52,784 bases of DNA from Patescibacteria group bacterium. GTDB lineage: Bacteria > Patescibacteria > Microgenomatia > Levybacterales > UBA12049. Each line of letters opens with the position of its first letter. Positions within the stretch are counted from its first letter, which is position 1. The notes beneath the pieces are model-generated. The model saw only the letters and a program-made list of their open reading frames with translations, had not been told where the DNA came from and ran no database searches. Below, one piece after another: positions 32,108-39,894 of the stretch. Location: contig JAMCTK010000064.1 of the NCBI GenBank assembly GCA_023381035.1, forward strand, positions 1 to 52,784. Direction: 5' to 3'. Made by a program: the position numbers and the translations under genes.

Positions 32108-32767
32108 TTAGGTGGAGGATACCTGGGATTTTAAGGTATTTAGTAAGTCCTCGAGGGCTTTTATTATTTCCTCAAGTGTTCCGCTGATAGTGACTTTTAT
32201 TTGATTACCGTGTTTTTCAACAGTTCCTGTTGGAGCTACGCTGGGAGTCGGAGTAAGTGAAGCAGTAGGTGTAACGGTTGGAGAATCGTTTTCATCGTCA
32301 ATCTCACTTTCATTTTCATTTTCTTCACCTCCTTTGTTTTGTTGTACTTTAATATCTTTTGCGTAATATATTCCGTCAATAAGTTTACCCTCTACTTTTA
32401 CAAAAGCGTCGTTTACAAGAGTTCCTTTTATCTGCAGTTTTCCCGTTGTTGTTGCATCCATTTTTATGTTTTTTCCGTTTAAGTCAAAGGATGTAGGCGA
32501 AACGTTGCTAATGCTTCCTTTCATTTCAAATCCTTTCCACTTGGGATGATCTTTGCCTACTCCTCTTACTATGATTTGCAAAATTTCTTTTCCGATACTC
32601 CTTGTTTCTATTGTTTTTGTTTCAGGAGTGGGAGTTACCGAAACGCTTTGTGTTTCTTTGGGAGATAGATTTTTGTTGTTTTTACTTCCTGTTTCTGCTC
32701 TTGCTTGAGTAAGGACCAGAACTAAAAGGATAAGTGTAACTGCTAGGACTGCGATAAATTTCTTCAT
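32108..32767 (-). CDS. Exported DUF5666-like protein, probable ECF-sigma target
   Basis: 219 aa from ATG 32767. Residues 1-24 are a signal peptide or anchor (KKFIAVLAVTLILLVLVL, then ARAET). About 60-135 are beta strands of the DUF5666/OB-like type (GSISNVSPTSFDLNGK, IKGTLVNDAFVKVEGKL). An acidic Glu/Asn stretch and a Pro/Thr linker follow, then an amphipathic helix at the C-terminus. The open frame continues to 32836 but passes through both promoters, so ATG 32767 is preferred. It is divergent from the sigma gene and has an ECF-type promoter. Function likely in envelope sensing or protection. Confidence 0.75.
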   Translation of the reverse strand: MKKFIAVLAVTLILLVLVLTQARAETGSKNNKNLSPKETQSVSVTPTPETKTIETRSIGKEILQIIVRGVGKDHPKWKGFEMKGSISNVSPTSFDLNGKNIKMDATTTGKLQIKGTLVNDAFVKVEGKLIDGIYYAKDIKVQQNKGGEENENESEIDDENDSPTVTPTASLTPTPSVAPTGTVEKHGNQIKVTISGTLEEIIKALEDLLNTLKSQVSST

Positions 32768-32778
32768 ATAAAATGTAT

Positions 32779-32804
32779 AACGAAACGCGATAAATTTCGT
32801 TACA
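32779..32804 (-). promoter_or_regulatory. ECF-type promoter with dyad symmetry
   Basis: Minus strand TGTAAC (32804-32799), 16 bases, CGTT (32782-32779), 11 bases to ATG 32767. The layout matches known ECF promoters such as B. subtilis sigma-W (TGAAAC-N16-CGTA). The region also holds TAACGAAA-N9-TTTCGTTA (32778-32802) and GTTACA-N3-TGTAAC (32799-32813). Confidence 0.65.
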
Positions 32805-32815
32805 ATATGTAACCA

Positions 32816-32824
32816 TGCTAAAAT
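32816..32824 (+). promoter_or_regulatory. Extended -10 promoter of the ECF sigma gene, leaderless
   Basis: TGC plus TAAAAT (32819-32824), 6 bases before ATG 32831. The dyad GTTACA-N3-TGTAAC lies just upstream, so the two divergent promoters overlap in space. Confidence 0.6.
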
Positions 32825-32830
32825 AGGGCG

Positions 32831-33340
32831 ATGCATTTCAATGAAGAATTCGATGTTATATATATAAGGTATTCAGATAAGATATATAGGTATCTGTATT
32901 TACAAACGCAGAATCCTTATTTAGCAGAGGATATTACGGCAGAAGTTTTTTTAAGAGCTTGGAAAAATTGGGAAAAAATTAAACATGATTTTATCCAAGC
33001 ATTGCTCTTTAAAATTGCAAAAAATATCTTAATAGATTACTGGAGAAAACAAAAGTATAAAAAAGAGTTCTCTTTAGAAACTAAAATGGAGGAAGGGTTT
33101 GATGCGTCTTATGACGAAGACTTAATTGAAAAAATACATAAAGACGACAGCATAAAAGAAGTCCAAAGAGCTCTTTCTCAGCTTCCAAGTAATCTAAGAG
33201 ATGTTGTAATCTTAAGATTTATAGAAGAGCTTTCTGCTAAGGAAGCAGCGGATATTTTAAACATTACGGAAGGAAATGTTCGAGTTTTGCAATATAGAGC
33301 GTTAGCCAAGCTAAAGGAGGTTTTTAAAAGTGATAGATAA
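32831..33340 (+). CDS. ECF-type RNA polymerase sigma factor
   Basis: 169 aa. Region 2 is visible at about residues 10-75 (YLAEDITAEVFLRAWKNW, then NILIDYWRKQK), and region 4 at about 105-165 (ALSQLPSNLRDVVILRF, AAKDIL-like AKEAADILNITEGNVRVLQYRALAKL). No region 1.1 or 3, so it is an extracytoplasmic-function factor. The next gene is a membrane protein whose start lies inside this one, the usual sigma/anti-sigma arrangement. It has a housekeeping-type promoter, while the divergent gene has an ECF-type one. Confidence 0.93.
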   Translation: MHFNEEFDVIYIRYSDKIYRYLYLQTQNPYLAEDITAEVFLRAWKNWEKIKHDFIQALLFKIAKNILIDYWRKQKYKKEFSLETKMEEGFDASYDEDLIEKIHKDDSIKEVQRALSQLPSNLRDVVILRFIEELSAKEAADILNITEGNVRVLQYRALAKLKEVFKSDR

Positions 33341-33983
33341 AGAAATTATTGAAGAGTTAAAGATGGAAGGAGCCAGCGAAGAAGAACTAAGTGATTTTAG
33401 TTTTCTTATGGACAGGTTCCGGGTTGTTTCCAAAATTGAGCGTTCATTTAAACATAAAAGAACGTTTCTAGAGCCTATTGCGATTGAAGAAAAATCAAAA
33501 AGGTTCTCCTTTTTTGGTAAATGGCTATTTGTTCCTGCGATTGCCTTCTTACTATTTATTTTAATTGGAGGGTCATCTGTTATAAGAGCACAAGAGAGTG
33601 TTCAGGGAGAAGCTTTGTACCCCGTAAAGATATTATCGGAGAAAGCTTATTCAATTATTAATCCCGAGTTTAAAGATCAAATTATTGTTCGAAGAAGCCA
33701 AGAGATTAAAAAATTGACAGAAGAAAAAAAAGATCAGAAGAAAGTTGAAAAGACTATTAAAGATTATCAAAAAGAAACAGAAAGAAAGCATAGTCAAGAA
33801 AAAATAAAAGAAAGCCAAGAAAATTTAAAGTCAGCAAGAGAACATGCTACCATTGAAAATAAAAAAGAAATAGAAAAGCTCTTGTTACCTGAAAAAAAGG
33901 AAGACGATAAAGAAGTAAAAGGGAGTGAGCATAAGAGCGACTCCGGAGAAGCCAAAGAAAACAAGGAGTCCGAATCAAGGTGA
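33330..33983 (+). CDS. Probable anti-sigma factor, DUF5667-like membrane protein
   Basis: 217 aa. About residues 1-65 are cytoplasmic (EELKMEGASEEELSDFSFLMDRFRVV), 66-88 are a membrane helix (LFVPAIAFLLFILIGGSSV), then RAQESVQGEALYPVKILSEKAY, typical of DUF5667, and a Lys/Glu-rich coiled coil to the end. GTG 33330 lies 11 bases inside the sigma gene and follows GGAGG at 33316-33320, so it is coupled to it. The cytoplasmic start would hold the sigma factor; release by regulated proteolysis is plausible given RseP, HtrA and CtpA nearby (inference). Confidence 0.8.
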   Translation: MIDKEIIEELKMEGASEEELSDFSFLMDRFRVVSKIERSFKHKRTFLEPIAIEEKSKRFSFFGKWLFVPAIAFLLFILIGGSSVIRAQESVQGEALYPVKILSEKAYSIINPEFKDQIIVRRSQEIKKLTEEKKDQKKVEKTIKDYQKETERKHSQEKIKESQENLKSAREHATIENKKEIEKLLLPEKKEDDKEVKGSEHKSDSGEAKENKESESR

Positions 33984-34005
33984 AAAAAATTGGAAGATAA
34001 ATTAT

Positions 34006-34377
34006 TTAATGTTCGGAAGCTTCAGCTTCCTCTTTAGTTTTGTGAATTGTTCCCTCGGGATGGTGAGGCGGGGAATAAGTTGTAATTATTTTCATTGATT
34101 CATTTCCAACAGTTATAAAATTATGTTCCACTCCAGCTTTTACCAAAACTAAATCACCTTTCCTAAAAGGTTCTTCGTTTCCATCCAAGATGACTTTTCC
34201 TTCTCCATCAACAAGATATAAAATCTGGTCATTATCTGGGTGAACCTCCGATCCAATTTCACCTTGTGGAGGAATACTCATTATAACAACCTGGGTGTGG
34301 TTCGAAGTTTCTAATACTTGTCTAAAGTATTGATTCTCTTTTGCCTTATCGTTAATATTATCGACTTTTCCAATCAT
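34006..34377 (-). CDS. Cupin-domain protein
   Basis: 123 aa, single double-stranded beta-helix. Metal-site motifs: GSEVHPDNDQILYLVDGEG (first motif, with His replaced in part) and VKAGVEHNFIT (second). It ends in Glu/His-rich sequence. Small cupins include sugar isomerases, oxygenases and pure binders, so the substrate cannot be told. ATG 34377 is 7 nt after TAAAAT. Confidence 0.9.
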   Translation of the reverse strand: MIGKVDNINDKAKENQYFRQVLETSNHTQVVIMSIPPQGEIGSEVHPDNDQILYLVDGEGKVILDGNEEPFRKGDLVLVKAGVEHNFITVGNESMKIITTYSPPHHPEGTIHKTKEEAEASEH

Positions 34378-34384
34378 AAGGATA

Positions 34385-34390
34385 ATTTTA
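34385..34390 (-). promoter_or_regulatory. -10 box of the cupin gene, leaderless
   Basis: Minus strand TAAAAT, 7 bases before ATG 34377. Confidence 0.5.
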
Positions 34391-34467
34391 ATTGGAGTTG
34401 CTCATCTTGTCTAGGGATATAGTAATCTCTTACGTTTTTCTTATTATGGAAGCGACATCATTTATCC

Positions 34468-34497
34468 TTGACAAGGGATGGTAAAAAGGTTTATCGT
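34468..34497 (+). promoter_or_regulatory. Promoter of the lectin-like surface gene, leaderless
   Basis: TTGACA (34468-34473), 18 bases, TATCGT (34492-34497), 7 bases, ATG 34505. Confidence 0.5.
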
Positions 34498-34504
34498 TTA
34501 ATTA

Positions 34505-35674
34505 ATGCCCACTAAAAGAAAAGCAAAAAAGAGCGTTAAGGCAAAAACTAAAGCCAAGGTTACAAAAGGCAAGCTTTATTTAGCTGCAATAGTTATTGCG
34601 ATTCTAGCTGGTTTAGTATTAATCTTTACAGTCTTTTCAAATCCCGTTAAATCTCAGGCAAATGTCTATTCTACTGACTTTGAGAACTTTAATCTAGGAT
34701 CAGTCGGTGGTCAATATGGATGGATAGTTAATGGACAAATAGACGAAGAAGAAGTTACTCCTCAATTATCTTTTGGAAATTTCGGCTTAAAAAGTTTTAG
34801 AATTTCAAACGCAATACGAACTCAAGGCAGTAATGTCGTATCAAGTCCGCTTCAGGATGAGGCGGGGGAGAGTGAAGCAGAAAACGCTAGTCTATCAGCC
34901 GGGGTAAGACAGCCTCACTTTGAAGTGGAATGGGACTTTGCTTCGGCTAATCCGGAGGGTGTTCAGCAAAATCTAGCTATAGAAGCGAATATGGATAGAG
35001 GAGACGCAAATCCAATGAGCACAATAACCATAAGGGACGTAGCTGCAGGTAGTATTTTGATAGGAAGCAGATATGTGCAAGTTCCAGACGGATTACTTGT
35101 CTTACTGGATGAGTATAAAACAGATTTGGTTTGTGTTGGCAGTGGCGGTACTTATTCTAATTGTTCTGACGTAAGAATTGTTCCTGTTGCAGTTGGATTA
35201 AGCAGAAATATTTCTCATCACATAAAGGCAACTATTGATTTTGTTGATGGTTCAAATAACGATGTTGTTACAGTATGTGTTGATAACCTGTCTTGCTACA
35301 CTGGAAACAGCTTGGAAGATATGTATAGGCTGGGATTAGGTACCCCTCAACTTCCAAAAACAGTTGATTCAGTTCTTTTTAGGTCTTCAGGTGGAACAGT
35401 TGGTGGAATTTTAGGAAAAGGATTTTACTTTGATAATTTTTCGATAATTTCTTCAAATCCCGGCGCTCCCACATCAGCCCCAACCTTAACTCCTGTTCCC
35501 GAAAACTATAATCCTAAAGATGATTGCGAAGGCGAGGGTTGGAGAGATTTCGAGTCTCCTTCATTTAAAAATCAAGGTGATTGTGTAAGCTATATGCGTC
35601 ACATAAGAAACGGTGAGACATCATTTAAAAGTTTTTTACTAAAAAATCCATCAAGGCGAAGTCATAGTAACTAG
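34505..35674 (+). CDS. Anchored surface protein with lectin/laminin-G-like beta-sandwich
   Basis: 389 aa. A very basic start (KRKAKKSVKAKTKAKVTKGK) precedes one membrane helix at about residues 25-44. About 55-320 form a beta-rich domain opening TDFENFNLGSVGGQYGW and closing KGFYFDNFSI, the usual frame of concanavalin/LamG-like jelly rolls. A Pro/Thr linker and a Cys-containing tail with DCEGEGWRDF and QGDCVSYMRH follow. It probably binds carbohydrate or protein outside the cell. No dockerin is present. Family assignment is by overall pattern. Confidence 0.7.
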   Translation: MPTKRKAKKSVKAKTKAKVTKGKLYLAAIVIAILAGLVLIFTVFSNPVKSQANVYSTDFENFNLGSVGGQYGWIVNGQIDEEEVTPQLSFGNFGLKSFRISNAIRTQGSNVVSSPLQDEAGESEAENASLSAGVRQPHFEVEWDFASANPEGVQQNLAIEANMDRGDANPMSTITIRDVAAGSILIGSRYVQVPDGLLVLLDEYKTDLVCVGSGGTYSNCSDVRIVPVAVGLSRNISHHIKATIDFVDGSNNDVVTVCVDNLSCYTGNSLEDMYRLGLGTPQLPKTVDSVLFRSSGGTVGGILGKGFYFDNFSIISSNPGAPTSAPTLTPVPENYNPKDDCEGEGWRDFESPSFKNQGDCVSYMRHIRNGETSFKSFLLKNPSRRSHSN

Positions 35675-35739
35675 GATCCCCATTTAATTTTCTTACAACA
35701 TTTTATTGCTTTCTTATCATCTACATTAATTATTTATTT

Positions 35740-35745
35740 TATAGT
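35740..35745 (+). promoter_or_regulatory. -10 box of the flavin reductase gene, leaderless
   Basis: TATAGT, 7 bases before ATG 35753. Confidence 0.5.
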
Positions 35746-35752
35746 TAAATTC

Positions 35753-36457
35753 ATGAAATCAGTGATTGCAGACCGAAAAGCAATTGCAGAAGGAACAATG
35801 TGGGTGAGATTTGAATATCCGGAAGAAATTAGCTTTAAGCCCGGACAGTTCTTTTTTGTTACTTTGCCATCCTTACTTTTTGATGATAGACGGGGTCCAA
35901 CCCGTCATTTTTCTATTGTGAATTCTCCGGCGGAAAATAAAACGATAGAAATGACAACTAGACTTAGGAATTCGGGATTCAAACAAACACTTTCAAAATT
36001 AGATTTAGGGACAAAAGTGGAAATTAAAGATATTCAGGGAGATTTTGTTTTACCAAGTTCGGATAAGCCTTTGGTTTTTATGGCTGGAGGGATAGGCATA
36101 ACTCCCTTCATGAGCATGATACGTTTCATTAGGGACAGAAAGCTTTTTGATTATAAAATAACTTTAATTTACACCAGCAAAGATAGAGCAAGCACTCCTT
36201 TTCTGGATGAGCTTCAAGTAATTTTTAATAAAAATTTTAATTGCAAATTGGTTTTGACAATGACCAAAGATGCAAATTGGATGGGAGAAAAGAGACGAAT
36301 TGATGGGAAATTCTTAAAAGATTATCTTGCAGACTTTGATAGATCCTTATATATGATCGCCGGTCCTCCTGGTTTTGTTTCCGGCATGGGTGATGTTTTG
36401 GAGGATTTGAAAATTGACAAAGATAATATAAGAACGGAAAGATTTAGTGGATACTAA
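35753..36457 (+). CDS. Ferredoxin-NADP reductase-like flavoprotein
   Basis: 234 aa. FAD-binding beta-barrel with TRHFSIVNSP (RxYS type), then the NAD(P) domain with FMAGGIGITPFMSMIRF and the C-terminal IAGPPGFVSGM. There is only one Cys, so the [2Fe-2S] cluster of PyrK and of phthalate-dioxygenase reductases is missing. It can pass electrons between NAD(P)H and a carrier protein that is not encoded nearby. The small protein at 36479 shares the transcript. Confidence 0.9.
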   Translation: MKSVIADRKAIAEGTMWVRFEYPEEISFKPGQFFFVTLPSLLFDDRRGPTRHFSIVNSPAENKTIEMTTRLRNSGFKQTLSKLDLGTKVEIKDIQGDFVLPSSDKPLVFMAGGIGITPFMSMIRFIRDRKLFDYKITLIYTSKDRASTPFLDELQVIFNKNFNCKLVLTMTKDANWMGEKRRIDGKFLKDYLADFDRSLYMIAGPPGFVSGMGDVLEDLKIDKDNIRTERFSGY

Positions 36458-36478
36458 CAAAAGAGGGGGTGAGAAAAA

Positions 36479-36766
36479 ATGACAAGTGAGCCAATGATAA
36501 CAACAGACCACGATGAAATAAAGAAGTGGGCGTTGGAACGAGATGGGAGTCCAAGTGTTGTAAAAAATACACAGGATACAGGAAGAGGAGCAGGACTACT
36601 CAGAATATATTTTCCAAAATATAGCAAGAAAGATTCATTTGAAGAAATAAGTTGGGATGAGTTTTTTAAAACATTCGAAGACAGTAAGCTAGCTTTTTTA
36701 TATCAAGACAGGGCGGCAAACGGAGAGATGAGTAGATTTTTTAAATTTATAAAAAGATCAAAATAA
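36479..36766 (+). CDS. Small conserved protein of the type often labelled 'branching enzyme-like'
   Basis: 95 aa, soluble and acidic. Motifs: TTDHDEIKKWALERDGSP, GLLRIYFPKY, FEEISWDEFFKTFEDSKLAFLYQD, and SRFFKFIKR. Short proteins with this pattern occur in many bacteria and are sometimes called 1,4-alpha-glucan branching enzyme in databases, but the length excludes any enzyme of that kind. Role unknown. A strong AGAGGGGGTGA ribosome-binding site lies before ATG 36479, 21 bases after the reductase. Confidence 0.8.
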   Translation: MTSEPMITTDHDEIKKWALERDGSPSVVKNTQDTGRGAGLLRIYFPKYSKKDSFEEISWDEFFKTFEDSKLAFLYQDRAANGEMSRFFKFIKRSK

Positions 36767-36809
36767 GAATTAAATTCTTTGTGCGTGCCTGGCTAATCTT
36801 GTATTGTTG

Positions 36810-36818
36810 TGATAAAAT
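36810..36818 (+). promoter_or_regulatory. Extended -10 upstream of the histidine kinase
   Basis: TGA plus TAAAAT (36813-36818). It would give a leader of about 115 bases before the kinase ATG, and this leader contains a short open frame. Confidence 0.45.
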
Positions 36819-36838
36819 GTGACCAGTTGAAGGCAGGT

Positions 36839-36949
36839 ATGAAAATTAGGGTTTCCCCTCTATTCCTCATAAATTTTCTGTTTAATGCAGATCGCTTCGG
36901 AATGTTTATTTTTTCCAGATTAGTTAAAGGATTGTCTTATGAAAATTAG
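36839..36949 (+). CDS. Possible 36-codon leader ORF overlapping the kinase start
   Basis: ATG at 36839 opens a 36-codon frame that ends TAG at 36947-36949, 11 bases inside the kinase gene and in another frame. AAGGCAGG lies just before its ATG. The peptide is basic and hydrophobic (SPLFLINFLF, GMFIFSRL). Its first 11 bases ATGAAAATTAG, with the T before them, are repeated exactly at the kinase start. It could couple or limit kinase translation. Coding status is unproven. Confidence 0.4.
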   Translation: MKIRVSPLFLINFLFNADRFGMFIFSRLVKGLSYEN

Positions 36950-38435
36950 TGAAAAGGTGGTTCTCTTTATGTTTGCGTCTTTACTTGTTTTGGTTGGGAT
37001 GCTTATTTATGCTGTTGGATATATAGATAACAATAAAAAATTTATTCAACAAGACGTTTCCGAAATTCAGAAAAGAGTAATTCTAGTAGACAAACTTCAC
37101 ACCCTTCAAAATGCAATTCAGCAGAATGTACTGTCTTACAAGTTTGATAATGATCATAAAAGAATTGAGACTATCAACAAAGATATAGTACGCCTAAACA
37201 AGATTATGGATGAGATGAAAGGCTTGATTAAAACGAAGGAAGAAAAAAAACTTGTTGGCAATTATGAACAAGTAAAAAATGACATTGGGGATTTACGAAT
37301 TTCATTAATATATTCGATTGATCAAGGGGATGCTCAAAAGATAAATGAAGACTTTTTAAAGTGGAGTTTAAAAAAAGAAGAAATGGGATTGGCTTTGCAA
37401 AAACTCGAAGATTTCAATTCAAGATCTTTAAAAAAGGTTAATATTTTTTATGAAAACTTGGTTGGTCAAGTTGCAACGATTTCTATTGCTTTGGTAATTT
37501 TGGCAGTTATATTAATAACTCTTCTATATTTTTATTTAAGAAAAACAGTAACCTTGCCAATTGAAAAATTAGCTCTTTCTGCAGAAAAAATATCTCAAGG
37601 TAACCTTAGTTTTAGAATACCAACCAGATCTCACGATGAGCTTGGTTCACTTGCTAACAGCTTAAAACACATGTCTATAAACTTAAAACACTACTACAGA
37701 AGTTTGGAGAGAGACGTTCAGGAAAAAAACGAGGTAATTAAGAAAACAAAACAAGCAGATGAAATTAAAGATAATTTTATTAGCATTGCAAGTCACGAGC
37801 TGAGAACACCGATTACCAGTCTTAAAATCTATGCCCAACTTATGCAAAAGATTGCGGAAAGAAATCATCACTCCGATTATAAAAAATATCTTACAAAAAT
37901 GAACGAACAACTTTTAAAATTGACGGATTTAATTTCTGGTTTACTCAATGTTTCCCGTATGCAGTCGGGAAAATTGGAGTTTAACAATAAATTGTTTGAT
38001 CTGAATAAGGTTGTTGGAGACGTAGTGGAAATGTCCCAAGAATTGAGTGAACATCATAAAATTGTTTTAAGGGGAAGAATAAATAAAAAAATTTATGGAG
38101 ATGAAGAGAGGATATATCAGGTAGCTAACAACTTGATGTCAAACGCGGTTAAGTATTCCCCTGAAGGTGGTAAGGTAATTATTACATTGCATGATAAGGG
38201 GAACGAAGCTGAGGTTTCAATTAGAGATTATGGAATTGGGATTGAGAAAAAATATCACGGTAAAATTTTTGATAAATTTTTTAGAGTCAAAGAAGAGTTT
38301 CCCGGGCTTGGTATCGGTCTTTATTTGAGCTCGGAAATTATCAGAAGACATAATGGTTCGTTAAGAGTCGAGAGCGCAAAAGGTAAAGGTTCAAATTTTG
38401 TTTTTAGTTTACCCTATAAAAGCAAGATTAATTAA
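36939..38435 (+). CDS. Membrane sensor histidine kinase (orphan)
   Basis: 498 aa. Membrane helices at about residues 7-27 and 175-198 flank a helical periplasmic sensor of the four-helix-bundle type. HAMP follows (about 199-250: PIEKLALSAEKISQGNLSFRI), then a coiled coil, then HisKA with SHELRTPITSLK (phospho-His near 286). The HATPase domain has NNLMSNAVKYSPEGG (N box), RDYGIGIE (G1), FDKFFRV (F box) and GLGIGLYLSSEI (G2). No response regulator is in the window, so its partner lies elsewhere. Confidence 0.95.
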   Translation: MKISEKVVLFMFASLLVLVGMLIYAVGYIDNNKKFIQQDVSEIQKRVILVDKLHTLQNAIQQNVLSYKFDNDHKRIETINKDIVRLNKIMDEMKGLIKTKEEKKLVGNYEQVKNDIGDLRISLIYSIDQGDAQKINEDFLKWSLKKEEMGLALQKLEDFNSRSLKKVNIFYENLVGQVATISIALVILAVILITLLYFYLRKTVTLPIEKLALSAEKISQGNLSFRIPTRSHDELGSLANSLKHMSINLKHYYRSLERDVQEKNEVIKKTKQADEIKDNFISIASHELRTPITSLKIYAQLMQKIAERNHHSDYKKYLTKMNEQLLKLTDLISGLLNVSRMQSGKLEFNNKLFDLNKVVGDVVEMSQELSEHHKIVLRGRINKKIYGDEERIYQVANNLMSNAVKYSPEGGKVIITLHDKGNEAEVSIRDYGIGIEKKYHGKIFDKFFRVKEEFPGLGIGLYLSSEIIRRHNGSLRVESAKGKGSNFVFSLPYKSKIN

Positions 38436-38443
38436 GCCTATTG

Positions 38444-38456
38444 ATGCTTTAAGCAT
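38444..38456. promoter_or_regulatory. Palindrome upstream of a membrane-protein gene
   Basis: ATGCTT-T-AAGCAT at the place expected for the -35 box of the promoter at 38465-38473. It may be an operator; only the symmetry supports this. Confidence 0.35.
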
Positions 38457-38464
38457 TCATCTAT

Positions 38465-38473
38465 TGCTATACT
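38465..38473 (+). promoter_or_regulatory. Extended -10 promoter, leaderless
   Basis: TGC plus TATACT (38468-38473), 7 bases before ATG 38481. Confidence 0.6.
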
Positions 38474-38480
38474 TAGCATA

Positions 38481-39890
38481 ATGACTAAATCTTCAGAAAA
38501 AATAATTTCAATTATTTCGCTATTCACGCTATTATATTTAGGGTGTTTGGTAATTGACTTAACTCCTTTTATCCGTGGACCAATAGACAACATCCTTGCT
38601 TCCCGTTGGCCATATTATTTTGTAAATACTCTTTCAAAGATCTGGGAACCAGGATTAATTGTTGCCTTATTTTTTTTAATTTTTAATTCAGTTTTTGATA
38701 GAAAGCTTAACAGAAAAAGAGAGCTTTTATTTCTATCAACGCTTGTATTGATTATTTTTTTATTCCAAATAAGCTTGGTTTATTTTAGCCGTTTTGGTGT
38801 TAACATTCTATTCAGAAGGTTAGTTGACCCCGGAATAAATGGATATTATACGACTGCAATAAGAGAAAATGATAACGCATATTACTTGAGAGATTTTTCC
38901 AAAAATATTTTGCAGTTTAATCAACACGCAAGAGGACATCCACCGGGAAGCCTTTTTTTAATTAGAGGAGTAAATTATTTTTTTGAAAATAATATTGATA
39001 TTACGAAAGCAATTTATTCAAAAATTCCTCCTCCTTCTAAGGATTCTATTGGCCTTTGGGAACCTCTTAACGTTAGTCAAAGAGTAAGTGCTGTAATACT
39101 TCCTTTTTTACTGCATTTTCTTGCTGCAATTTCAATTGTTCCGTTTTATTTTTTAGCAAAAAATCTCTTCAATCAAAAGATTGCAATTAGAACAGTTTTT
39201 CTCTACTCCATTATTCCAAGTCTGTCTTTTTTTGCCTTACTTTTTGACCCATTTTATACAATCTTTTCCTTAATAAGTTTCACTTTTTTAGTTCAATATT
39301 TGAAATCAAAAAAAAGAGTTTTCGCTATTTTGTCCGGCAGTATTTTAGGAGCAGGGCTTTTCTTTTCGATGTCGATAATTCCTTATTTGGGATTTTTTAT
39401 ATTTTACGTTTTATTTTCTTCTCCCAAAGAAATGCTCAAGACTTTTACCTACTGGTCTTTTGGATTTTTGTTGTTATTTCTCCTTCCGTTTATTTTATTT
39501 GGATATGATCCGATCGTGTCTTTGCAGTCAGTTGTTAAATACCAGCTTCCTAGGGAATATCTTCCTTGGCTGATATTTAACCCCTATGATTTTTTTATCT
39601 ATATGGGTTTTTCAATAAGCCTATTGTTCTTTTATGTGAGTTATAAAATTTTAAGAAAAGATAATTTAACAAAAGCATTTTGGATCCTTTTCATTCTATT
39701 AGTGATCTCAGGTATAAGCAGGGGAGAAGTTGGAAGAATTTGGTTGCCCTTAATGTCGTTACCAATTTTAATTGTTTCTCAATTTCTTACAAATAATTTT
39801 AATTTAAATAAAAAATATTTTTCAATTTTACTTTTTCTATTAATTCTTCAGGTAGTAATAATGGAAGAATTTTGGGTTCCAATCTGGTAA
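38481..39890 (+). CDS. Multi-span membrane protein, GT-C glycosyltransferase-like
   Basis: 469 aa with about eleven hydrophobic helices. The loop after the third helix holds ENDNAYYLRDFSKN and then HARGHPPGSLFLIRG, similar to motifs in membrane mannosyl- or arabinosyl-type GT-C proteins that use polyprenyl-phosphate sugars. It differs in sequence from the protein at 26870 but has the same design. Likely role: extracytoplasmic glycan or glycoprotein assembly. Not linked to other glycan genes; it has its own promoter. Confidence 0.7.
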   Translation: MTKSSEKIISIISLFTLLYLGCLVIDLTPFIRGPIDNILASRWPYYFVNTLSKIWEPGLIVALFFLIFNSVFDRKLNRKRELLFLSTLVLIIFLFQISLVYFSRFGVNILFRRLVDPGINGYYTTAIRENDNAYYLRDFSKNILQFNQHARGHPPGSLFLIRGVNYFFENNIDITKAIYSKIPPPSKDSIGLWEPLNVSQRVSAVILPFLLHFLAAISIVPFYFLAKNLFNQKIAIRTVFLYSIIPSLSFFALLFDPFYTIFSLISFTFLVQYLKSKKRVFAILSGSILGAGLFFSMSIIPYLGFFIFYVLFSSPKEMLKTFTYWSFGFLLLFLLPFILFGYDPIVSLQSVVKYQLPREYLPWLIFNPYDFFIYMGFSISLLFFYVSYKILRKDNLTKAFWILFILLVISGISRGEVGRIWLPLMSLPILIVSQFLTNNFNLNKKYFSILLFLLILQVVIMEEFWVPIW

Positions 39891-39894
39891 TAGG

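Noticed and set aside
36479..36766. Annotation as 1,4-alpha-glucan branching enzyme
   Set aside because: 95 aa cannot hold the GH13 barrel. The name is a carried-over database label for this small family.
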